A stretch of DNA of 64,000 nt, from assembly GCF_024105655.1 (NCBI RefSeq), contig NZ_JAAAMH010000007.1, forward strand, positions 156,217 to 220,216. Direction: 5' to 3'. The notes under the pieces are model-generated. The model saw only the letters and a list, made by a program, of their open reading frames with translations, searched no databases and was not told the origin of the DNA. Shown here piece by piece: positions 57,822-64,000 of this stretch; position 1 is the first letter of the stretch; each line of letters starts with the position of its first letter. The DNA is from Aliihoeflea sp. 40Bstr573 (GTDB lineage: Bacteria > Pseudomonadota > Alphaproteobacteria > Rhizobiales > Rhizobiaceae). A program made the position numbers and the translations under genes.

Positions 57822-58586
57822 ATGAACCAGCCCCCTGCCCTTTCCGACGACGAACTCGAGCGCTACGCGCGCCACATCGTGCTGGCCGAGATCGGTGGGC
57901 CGGGCCAGCAGAAGCTGAAGCGCGCGCGCGTCCTCGTCATCGGCGCGGGTGGGCTCGGCGCGCCGGTCCTGCAATACCTCGCCGCAGCCGGCATCGGCAC
58001 GCTCGGCATCGTCGACGACGACCACGTCTCGCTGTCCAATCTCCAGCGGCAGGTGATCCATGCGACCGACGCAGTCGGCATGGCGAAAGGGGAAAGCGCC
58101 AGCGAAGCGATCGGTCGTCTCAACCCGCATGTGAAGGTTGAACTCCACGCCATGCGCATCACGGCCGACAATGCCGCCGGTCTCCTTGAAGGCTACGACA
58201 TCGCCGTCGACGGTTCGGACAATTTTGACACGCGCTATGCGCTCGCCGATGCCTGCGCGACGGCCGGTGTTCCGCTCGTCACCGGCGCGGTCGGCCGGTT
58301 CGACGGGTCTCTCACCGTGCTGAAACCGTTCGAGACCGGGCCGGACGGACGGCAGAACCCGTCCTACCGCGATCTCTTCCCCGAGCCGCCGCCGGCCGGC
58401 CTCGTTCCGTCCTGCGCGCAGGCGGGCGTCGTCGGCGCGCTGACGGGCGTCATCGGCACGCTGCAGGCAATGGAAGTGATCAAGCTCGTCACGGGCGCCG
58501 GCGAGCCGCTGGTCGGCCGGCTCCTGCTCTATGATGCGCTCGGGGCGCGCTTCGACATCGTGAAATACCGCGCCGCCAGGGTTTAG
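57822..58586 (+). CDS. MoeB/ThiF/HesA family adenylyltransferase, lacking zinc cysteines
   Basis: 254 residues. The ThiF fold starts YARHIVLAEIGGPGQQKL, with the ATP-binding VLVIGAGGLGAPVLQYLAAAGIG and DDDHVSLSNLQRQVIH motifs, and the DGSDNFDTRY segment with the catalytic Asp. The four zinc cysteines of E. coli MoeB are not in place (SYRDLFP instead of CYRCLFP), while the SCAQAGVVG cysteine is present. MoeB adenylates MoaD for molybdopterin. It could also serve ThiS or another sulfur carrier. It is 32 bases after recF, perhaps co-transcribed. Confidence 0.9.
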   Translation: MNQPPALSDDELERYARHIVLAEIGGPGQQKLKRARVLVIGAGGLGAPVLQYLAAAGIGTLGIVDDDHVSLSNLQRQVIHATDAVGMAKGESASEAIGRLNPHVKVELHAMRITADNAAGLLEGYDIAVDGSDNFDTRYALADACATAGVPLVTGAVGRFDGSLTVLKPFETGPDGRQNPSYRDLFPEPPPAGLVPSCAQAGVVGALTGVIGTLQAMEVIKLVTGAGEPLVGRLLLYDALGARFDIVKYRAARV

Positions 58587-58594
58587 CGGCGCAT

Positions 58595-58629
58595 CGGATT
58601 TTCCGAAGACCGGTTTCCACTTTTCGGTC
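58595..58629. repeat. Dispersed intergenic palindrome, rhizobial type
   Basis: CGGATTTTCCGAAGACCGGT and the following TTCCACTTTTCGG form a 7-bp-stem hairpin. Very similar short elements are common between genes in rhizobial chromosomes (memory, not checked). It fills the gap between the MoeB-like gene and the convergent dehydrogenase gene and might help end transcription. Confidence 0.45.
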
Positions 58630-58636
58630 CAGTACG

Positions 58637-59638
58637 TCAGACCTTGAGCGGCAATACGCGGTCCGGCGGACGGTGGCCGTCGAAATAGGTGCGGATGTTG
58701 ATGATCACCTTCTCGCCCATGTCGATCCGGCCCTCGATCGTCGCAGAGCCCATATGCGGCAGGATGACGACGCGGCCCTTTGCGGCAAGCTTCAGCAGCT
58801 TGGGGCTGACCGCCGGCTCATGCTCGAAGACGTCGAGGCCCGCGCCGGCCAACTTGCCGTCCTGCAGCATCCTGATGAGTGCATCCTCGTCGATGATGTC
58901 GCCGCGCGCCGTATTGACCACATAGGCCGAGGGCTGCATCAGCGCGAGGCGTCGGGCCGAAAGGAGATGGAACGTCGCCGGCGTCGAGGGACAGTTGACC
59001 GAGATGATGTCCATACGGGCCAGCATCTGGTCGAGGCTTTCCCAATAGGTCGCCTCCAGCTCATCCTCGATCTTCGGCGCAACCCGCTTGCGGTTGTGAT
59101 AATGGATCGACAGGCCGAACGCCTTGGCGCGGCGCGCAACGGCAGTGCCGATGCGGCCCATGCCGACGATGCCGAGACGCTTGCCCCAGATGCGCCGCCC
59201 AAGCATCCAGGTCGGCGACCAGCCGGGCCATTTGCCGTCCTCGCTCAGCACGGCCGCACCCTCGACCAACCTGCGCGGCACGGCCAGCATCAGCGCCATC
59301 GTCATGTCCGCCGTGTCCTCGTTGAGGACGTTCGGCGTGTTGGTGACGGTGATGCCCTTCCTGGATGCGCTCACGACGTCGATATTGTCGACGCCGTTGC
59401 CGAAATTCGCGATCAGCTTGAGATTCGGCCCAGCCTGCTCGATCAGCGCCGCATCGATCCGGTCGGTGACGGTCGGCACGAGCACGTCCGCCTCGCGCAT
59501 CGCCGCGACGAGTTCGGGCTGCGTCATCGGCCGGTCGTCGACATTGAGGCGCGCGTCGAAAAGCTCGCGCATACGCGTTTCGACCTGATCGGGGAGCTTG
59601 CGGGTAATGACGACCATAGGCTTCTTGCGGCCTGCCAT
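58637..59638 (-). CDS. D-isomer-specific 2-hydroxyacid dehydrogenase (GyaR-like)
   Basis: 333 residues. The NAD-binding GIVGMGRIGTAVARRAKAFG is at about 154-173. Active-site residues lie in NTARGDIIDE (Arg), LDVFEHEPAV (Glu) and ILPHMGSATIEGR (His). This type is close to glyoxylate reductase/D-glycerate dehydrogenase. It shares only the family fold with the GhrA-like gene at 18 kb. Divergent from the SH3 protein gene. Confidence 0.9.
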   Translation of the reverse strand: MAGRKKPMVVITRKLPDQVETRMRELFDARLNVDDRPMTQPELVAAMREADVLVPTVTDRIDAALIEQAGPNLKLIANFGNGVDNIDVVSASRKGITVTNTPNVLNEDTADMTMALMLAVPRRLVEGAAVLSEDGKWPGWSPTWMLGRRIWGKRLGIVGMGRIGTAVARRAKAFGLSIHYHNRKRVAPKIEDELEATYWESLDQMLARMDIISVNCPSTPATFHLLSARRLALMQPSAYVVNTARGDIIDEDALIRMLQDGKLAGAGLDVFEHEPAVSPKLLKLAAKGRVVILPHMGSATIEGRIDMGEKVIINIRTYFDGHRPPDRVLPLKV

Positions 59639-59791
59639 GGGTTCCTCGAATCCTGACGCGTTGAGACCTCTTTAACCAAGAACGCGGATAGTTGGAACCG
59701 GAATCACCCGCATCTTCCGCGTGGCGCCGTTCTGCCGCTCGCCGCTGGCAGCGCCCACAGGAATGGCGCCTCAGAAAGGCTCGTCTCGACC

Positions 59792-60367
59792 ATGCAGGAC
59801 CGCACCGCTTCCTCCTCGCTCCTTCGCCGTGCGACCCTTACGGTCCTCGCAGCGGTGCTGGCGTTCGGCAGTGTGGGGCTTTCGGGCGTCATCGGGCAAG
59901 GGGCCGCATATGCGCAGCAGGTCGGCCCGAGCGGCTTGCCCCTGCCGCGCTTCGTCAGCCTGCGCGCCAACCGCGTCAACCTGCGTGTCGGTCCGGGCAC
60001 CAATTATGCCGTCGAGTGGATGTATTTGAAGTCGGGCCTGCCGGTCGAAATCATCCAGGAATACGACAACTGGCGCCGCGTGCGCGATGCCGAGGGCGCG
60101 GAAGGCTGGATCAACCAGTCGCTTCTTTCCGGCAACCGGACCGCTGTTGTCGCGCCCTGGCACAAGGGCAAAGACGACGTTCAGGTCAATCTTTATGGCG
60201 CGGCGAACCGTGCTGCGGCGATCCGCGCCTATCTGGAGCCGGGCGTCATCGGGTCGATCCAGGCCTGCAACGGTGAATGGTGCGAGATGGACTTCGCCGG
60301 CCATCGCGGATGGATCGAGCAAGCGCAGGTATGGGGCGCCTATCCGGGCGAAACCTACACGAACTGA
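59792..60367 (+). CDS. Exported SH3-domain protein
   Basis: 191 residues. The leader (about 1-48) is hydrophobic (ATLTVLAAVLAFGSVGLSGVIG, ending AYA before QQVGP). Bacterial SH3 segments at about 58-115 (FVSLRANRVNLRVGPGTNYAVEWMY... EGWINQSLL) and about 120-185 (AWGKG-like to HRGWIEQAQVWGAYPGE). Such proteins sit in the envelope and likely bind peptidoglycan. No catalytic domain is visible. Convergent with irr, 14 bases apart. Confidence 0.87.
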   Translation: MQDRTASSSLLRRATLTVLAAVLAFGSVGLSGVIGQGAAYAQQVGPSGLPLPRFVSLRANRVNLRVGPGTNYAVEWMYLKSGLPVEIIQEYDNWRRVRDAEGAEGWINQSLLSGNRTAVVAPWHKGKDDVQVNLYGAANRAAAIRAYLEPGVIGSIQACNGEWCEMDFAGHRGWIEQAQVWGAYPGETYTN

Positions 60368-60381
60368 CCGATCAGATCAGT

Positions 60382-60810
60382 TCAGCGGCTCTTCGGGCGC
60401 AGGCGAATGACGATGTCGACATTCGCGATTTCCATGCCTTCCGGCGGCGTCGGCAGATTGGTCACGCAGACCGGTCCGTGCTCGATGTCCATCACGCGGT
60501 TCTCGCCTTCGACGAAGAAGTGGTGGTGGTCCGACGTGTTGGTGTCGAAATAGGTGCGGGCACCCTCGACGGCGAGAATGCGCAACAGACCCGCTTCGGT
60601 GAACTGGTGGAGCGTATTGTATACGGTCGCCAGCGAAACGGCGACGCCGGCACCCTGCGCTTCCTCATGCAACTCTTCAGCAGACAGGTGACGGTCGCCC
60701 TGTGCAAACAGAAGATCGGCAAGCGCGATGCGCTGGCGGGTCGGACGAAGTCCGGCACGCCTGACGCGCATTTCGATATCAACTGGGGAGGTCTCGCTGC
60801 CTGAGGCCAT
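60382..60810 (-). CDS. irr: Iron response regulator Irr (Fur family)
   Basis: 142 residues from the ATG at 60810; a TTG at 60879 would add 23 residues and seems unlikely. The winged helix is at about 15-85 (RPTRQRIALADLLF and SLATVYNTLHQFTEAGLL). The haem/metal region has HHH at 95-97 (DHHHFFVEG). Irr represses or activates iron and haem genes under iron limitation in Hyphomicrobiales and is degraded with haem. The N-terminal haem regulatory motif of Bradyrhizobium Irr is not seen. It is divergent from fabA. Confidence 0.95.
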   Translation of the reverse strand: MASGSETSPVDIEMRVRRAGLRPTRQRIALADLLFAQGDRHLSAEELHEEAQGAGVAVSLATVYNTLHQFTEAGLLRILAVEGARTYFDTNTSDHHHFFVEGENRVMDIEHGPVCVTNLPTPPEGMEIANVDIVIRLRPKSR

Positions 60811-61034
60811 TCTCTCGCCGATAAACTTGCCCTTGGAAATCGTGTTGCCGCCCAATTTCCCAGGCAGCGTTCCCAGCAAGATATATTCGGTATGCCGACC
60901 ACGATCAATAGCGGCACATTGACCGCCAAAGACAGGCGCGTTAAGCGCGGAGCGCGGTTTCCTCGCGCAAACCGACTATGCTAGGGACTTTCTCAAACGG
61001 TCGCATGATGGCCGTGCCAACGGGACGGAGCGAT

Positions 61035-61550
61035 ATGGCTGACCAGAAATCAAGCTACGGTTACGAGGACCTTCTTGCCTGCGCAGAGGGCAAATTGTTC
61101 GGACCGGGCAATGCACAGCTCCCCGCTCCTCCGATGCTGATGTTCGATCGGATCACGCAAATCAGCGAGACCGGTGGCGAGTTCGACAAGGGCTTCGTGC
61201 GCGCCGAACTCGACATCAAGCCCGACCTCTGGTTCTTCCCCTGCCACTTCCCGGGCAACCCCATCATGCCCGGCTGTCTCGGGCTCGACGCCATGTGGCA
61301 ACTGACCGGCTTCTTCCTTGGGTGGCTCGGCGAGGAAGGCAAGGGCATGGCCCTTTCGACCGGTGAGGTGAAGTTCAAGGGCATGGTGACGCCGTCGGTG
61401 AAGAAGGTCGAATACGGCGTCGACTTCAAGCGCGTCATGCGCGGCCGCCTCGTCCTCGGCATCGCCGATGGCTGGCTGAAGGCGGACGGCGAACAGATAT
61501 ACAAGGCAACCGACCTCAAGGTCGGTCTGTCGAAGCAGGAAGCTGCCTAA
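61035..61550 (+). CDS. fabA: 3-hydroxyacyl-ACP dehydratase/isomerase FabA
   Basis: 171 residues from the ATG at 61035 (GGAG upstream). FabA dehydrates 3-hydroxydecanoyl-ACP and isomerises the trans-2 to the cis-3 bond, starting unsaturated fatty acid synthesis. Active-site His in [22 protein letters not shown]. Followed by fabB and fabI in a likely operon, all three needed for unsaturated chain elongation. Confidence 0.97.
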   Translation: MADQKSSYGYEDLLACAEGKLFGPGNAQLPAPPMLMFDRITQISETGGEFDKGFVRAELDIKPDLWFFPCHFPGNPIMPGCLGLDAMWQLTGFFLGWLGEEGKGMALSTGEVKFKGMVTPSVKKVEYGVDFKRVMRGRLVLGIADGWLKADGEQIYKATDLKVGLSKQEAA

Positions 61551-61605
61551 GGCATCCCGATACACTTGCGGACAAGTTATTGCCCGCCATCAAATGGAGC
61601 GCCAT

Positions 61606-62826
61606 ATGAGACGCGTCGTCATCACGGGTTTGGGAATCGTTTCCTCGATCGGAAGCAATGCCGAGGAGGTGACGACGTCACTGCGCGACGCGCGCTCGGG
61701 CATCTCCTTCTCCGACGAGTTCGCCGAGCACGGCTTCAAGTGCCAGGTCTGGGGCAAGCCCGACCTTGATCCCGCCGAGGTCGTCGACCGCCGCGCCATG
61801 CGCTTCCTGTCGAAGGGCGGTGCATGGAACCATGTCGCCATGGAGCAGGCGATCGCCGATGCGGGACTAGGCGAAGCCGAGATCACCAATGAACGCACCG
61901 GCATCATCATGGGCTCGGGCGGCCCGTCCACGCGCCAGATAGTCGAAGCTGCCGACATCACCCGCGAGAAGGGCAGCCCCAAGCGCATCGGGCCGTTCGC
62001 CGTGCCGAAGGCGATGTCGTCGACCGCGTCCGCCACGCTCGCCACCTGGTTCAAGATTCATGGCGTCAACTATTCCATCTCGTCGGCCTGCTCGACCTCG
62101 GCGCATTGCATCGGCAATGCCTATGAGTTGATCCAGTTCGGCAAGCAGGACCGCATCTTCGCCGGCGGCCACGAGGATCTCGACTGGACAATGTCGAACC
62201 TCTTCGACGCCATGGGCGCGATGTCGTCCAAGTACAATGACCGCCCGGAAGTCGCCTCCCGCGCCTATGACGAGGGCCGCGACGGCTTCGTCATCGCCGG
62301 CGGCGCAGGCGTCCTCGTCCTCGAGGACCTCGAAACGGCAAAGGCGCGGGGCGCCAAGATCTATGCCGAGATCGTCGGCTATGGCGCGACGTCGGACGGC
62401 TACGACATGGTCGCCCCTTCCGGCGAGGGCGCGGTGCGCTGCATGCGCCAGGCGCTTGCCACCGTGAAAGGCGACGTCGACTACATCAACACGCATGGCA
62501 CCTCGACGCCGGTCGGCGACAGCAAGGAAATGGGCGCCATCCGGGAAGTGTTCGGCGACAAGATCCCGCATATCCAGTCGACAAAGTCGCTGACGGGACA
62601 CTCGCTCGGCGCCGCCGGCGTTCAGGAATCGATCTATTCGCTCTTGATGATGCAGGCCGGCTTCATCGGCGAGAGCGCGCATATCGAAAATCTCGATCCC
62701 GAATTCGAAGGCATGCCCGTCGTGCGCAAGCGCATCGACGACGCCAAGGTCGACATCGCGCTTTCGAACTCGTTCGGCTTCGGCGGCACCAATGCAACGC
62801 TGGTCTTCCAGCGCTATCAGGGCTGA
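61606..62826 (+). CDS. fabB: 3-oxoacyl-ACP synthase I
   Basis: 406 residues; start at 61606 preferred because GGAG is 7-10 bases upstream. Thiolase fold with catalytic Cys in [12 protein letters not shown], His in [12 protein letters not shown], and His in [12 protein letters not shown]. It elongates the cis-3 intermediate from FabA. Located 55 bases after fabA. Confidence 0.97.
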   Translation: MRRVVITGLGIVSSIGSNAEEVTTSLRDARSGISFSDEFAEHGFKCQVWGKPDLDPAEVVDRRAMRFLSKGGAWNHVAMEQAIADAGLGEAEITNERTGIIMGSGGPSTRQIVEAADITREKGSPKRIGPFAVPKAMSSTASATLATWFKIHGVNYSISSACSTSAHCIGNAYELIQFGKQDRIFAGGHEDLDWTMSNLFDAMGAMSSKYNDRPEVASRAYDEGRDGFVIAGGAGVLVLEDLETAKARGAKIYAEIVGYGATSDGYDMVAPSGEGAVRCMRQALATVKGDVDYINTHGTSTPVGDSKEMGAIREVFGDKIPHIQSTKSLTGHSLGAAGVQESIYSLLMMQAGFIGESAHIENLDPEFEGMPVVRKRIDDAKVDIALSNSFGFGGTNATLVFQRYQG

Positions 62827-62830
62827 TCCG

Positions 62831-63652
62831 ATGCAAGGACTGATGAAGGGCAAACGCGGGCTCGTGATGGGTGTCGCGAACGACCATTCGATCGCGTGGG
62901 GCATCGCCAGGCAGCTTGCCGAGCATGGCGCGGAACTCGCCTTCACCTACCAAGGGGAGGCGTTCGGCCGCCGCGTCAAGCCGCTGGCGGAAAAGGTCGG
63001 CGCCAAGCTCGTCCTGCCCTGCGACGTCGAGGATTCCGCCTCCATCGACAGCGTCTTCGACGCGCTGAAGGCCGAGTGGGGAACGATCGACTTCGTCGTC
63101 CACGCCATCGGCTTTTCAGACAAGAACGAACTCAAGGGCCTTTACGCGAACACGACGAAGGACAACTTCACCCGCACGATGGTCATCTCGTGCTACTCGT
63201 TCACGGAAGTCGCCCGCAAGGCGGCCGAGATGATGAACCCTGGCGGGTCGATGCTGACGCTGACCTATGCCGGCTCCGTGCGCGTCATGCCGAACTACAA
63301 CGTCATGGGCGTCGCCAAGGCCGCGCTCGAGGCCTCGGTGCGTTATCTGGCAGACGACTATGGCCCGCGCGACATTCGCGTCAACGCGATCTCGGCCGGG
63401 CCGGTGCGTACGCTTGCCGGTGCCGGCATCTCAGACGCGCGGCTGATGTTCTCGTTCCAGAGCCGCAATTCGCCGCTGCGCCGCACGGTCACGATCGACG
63501 AGGTCGGCGGCTCGGCGCTCTATCTTCTGTCGAACCTTTCATCAGGCGTAACAGGTGAAATCCACTATGTCGATTCGGGCTATCACATCACTTCGATGCC
63601 GCAGCTCGAAGAGCTGAAGTCGACTGACCGGATCGTAGGTGAAGGGGCGTAA
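62831..63652 (+). CDS. fabI: Enoyl-ACP reductase (NADH)
   Basis: 273 residues from the ATG at 62831, which gives the family start MQGLMKGKRGLVMGVANDHSIAWGIA. The Tyr-x6-Lys pair is at YNVMGVAK (Tyr in PNYNVMGVAKAALEAS). Reduces the enoyl intermediate in the last step of fatty acid elongation; triclosan-type target. It follows fabB by four bases. This is the Irr/fab cluster end. Confidence 0.96.
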   Translation: MQGLMKGKRGLVMGVANDHSIAWGIARQLAEHGAELAFTYQGEAFGRRVKPLAEKVGAKLVLPCDVEDSASIDSVFDALKAEWGTIDFVVHAIGFSDKNELKGLYANTTKDNFTRTMVISCYSFTEVARKAAEMMNPGGSMLTLTYAGSVRVMPNYNVMGVAKAALEASVRYLADDYGPRDIRVNAISAGPVRTLAGAGISDARLMFSFQSRNSPLRRTVTIDEVGGSALYLLSNLSSGVTGEIHYVDSGYHITSMPQLEELKSTDRIVGEGA

Positions 63653-63724
63653 GAGCCGCTCGAGACTGAAAAACAGTTCTTAACGAGTCTGCGGTAATAA
63701 CTCTGTGAACCAGGGTTATTCCGC

Positions 63725-63940
63725 ATGACGACTCGAAACCCGATCCGAACGAAAAGCTTCCGGCTGCTGACCGTCACGGTCTGTACGCTTGGCAGTTTCG
63801 TGATCGGCCTGACGGCAGCCCGCTACGGCATGGAGGGCGTTGCCGGCGTTCCGGCGGAGCTCGTCGGCCTCAGTGATCCAGCCCCACTGAACGGGTCCAC
63901 CTTGAGTTATGGTTTTGACCATGAAGGAGGACCACGATGA
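63725..63940 (+). pseudogene. Small membrane-protein gene interrupted by an IS3-family element
   Basis: Codons 1-49 are original: a basic N-terminus and a single hydrophobic helix (about 13-32, LLTVTVCTLGSFVIGLTAARYG). From about 63874 on, the frame reads into IS left-end DNA (SDPAPLNGSTLSYGF...) and stops at 63940, overlapping the transposase ATG by four bases. I cannot identify the original gene; the rest presumably lies beyond the element outside the window. Confidence 0.6.
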
Positions 63941-64000
63941 GCAACAAACGACACAAGCCGGAAGAGATCGTCACGAAGCTTCGGCAGGTTGAAGTCCTGC
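63874..64000 (+). mobile_element. Left end of an IS3-family insertion sequence (incomplete)
   Basis: The left end is placed near 63874 (TGATCCAGCCCC...), the likely terminal inverted repeat, followed by the transposase orfA start. Only 127 bases are in the window, so the right end, the target duplication and the exact group cannot be seen. Confidence 0.7.
63937..64000 (+). CDS. IS3-family transposase OrfA, 5' fragment
   Basis: 21 codons to the window edge: MSNKRHKPEEIVTKLRQVEV. This is the start of the helix-turn-helix OrfA of the IS3 family, frequent in rhizobia. GAAGGAGG lies 7-14 bases upstream of the ATG. The ATG overlaps the stop of the interrupted host frame by four bases. Confidence 0.85.
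   Translation, partial: MSNKRHKPEEIVTKLRQVEVL

Overview
This 64-kb window is a dense, GC-rich piece of an alphaproteobacterial chromosome, most likely from the Hyphomicrobiales (Rhizobiales), close to the Mesorhizobium/Nitratireductor type. Supporting signs are the block ffs-dnaX-ybaB-recR, the dapD/dapE next to truA-fmt-def, rpsT-dnaA-dnaN-recF, irr-fabA-fabB-fabI, the Irr regulator itself, and the DnaX and DnaA sequence types. Nearly everything is core genome. The only clear mobile DNA is the left end of an IS3-family element at the right edge.

Layout. 0-2 kb (minus strand): an ECF sigma factor, an RskA-type anti-sigma factor, a tiny lipoprotein and a secreted fasciclin-domain protein (cut by the window edge). 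2-9.7 kb: argB, an EamA transporter, an SDT1-like nucleotidase, a disordered small protein, a PCu(A)C copper chaperone, a LOG protein, and dapD-DUF805-dapE for lysine/diaminopimelate synthesis. 9.6-12.4 kb: def-fmt-GNAT-truA operon (minus). 12.4-18.9 kb: rmuC, a luciferase-like oxidoreductase, a TadD-like TPR lipoprotein, an M17 aminopeptidase coupled to an NlpC/P60 hydrolase, and a GhrA-type dehydrogenase. 18.9-26.6 kb: a Yej-type peptide ABC importer with two tandem binding proteins. 26.8-30.9 kb: a membrane-anchored cytochrome c with a very long acidic tail, kdsB, pheA, nudC and a HIT protein. 30.9-36.8 kb: SRP RNA, dnaX, ybaB, a SleB-like hydrolase, recR, a lytic transglycosylase and a two-domain Kazal-type lipoprotein. 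36.8-39.1 kb: a second luciferase-like enzyme and an AI-2E-type permease. 39.1-49.6 kb: a Tad/Flp pilus assembly locus (tadC, tadB, cpaF, cpaE, cpaD, cpaC, cpaB, cpaA on minus; an orphan secretin N-domain protein and two TadE-like proteins on plus). 49.6-52.6 kb: deoB, mutM and an enoyl-CoA hydratase. 52.7-58.6 kb: rpsT, a 750-bp gene-poor region with a DnaA box, then dnaA, dnaN, recF and a MoeB-like protein. 58.6-63.7 kb: a hydroxyacid dehydrogenase, an SH3 protein, irr and fabA-fabB-fabI. The last 280 bases hold a small membrane protein gene interrupted by the IS3-type element.

Functional themes are replication/repair (dnaX, recR, dnaA, dnaN, recF, rmuC, mutM), translation start and tRNA modification, cell-wall turnover (three hydrolase-like proteins), peptide uptake and pilus assembly. 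No Flp pilin gene was found here although its peptidase and export machinery are present, so the pilin is probably elsewhere. The least ordinary items are the sigma/anti-sigma/fasciclin cassette with look-alike promoter elements, the Kazal lipoprotein, the orphan secretin N-domain protein, a perfect hairpin at the deoB start, the cytochrome tail and the region upstream of dnaA. I saw no clearly new multi-gene system. All homology statements come from reading motifs by eye, with no database search.
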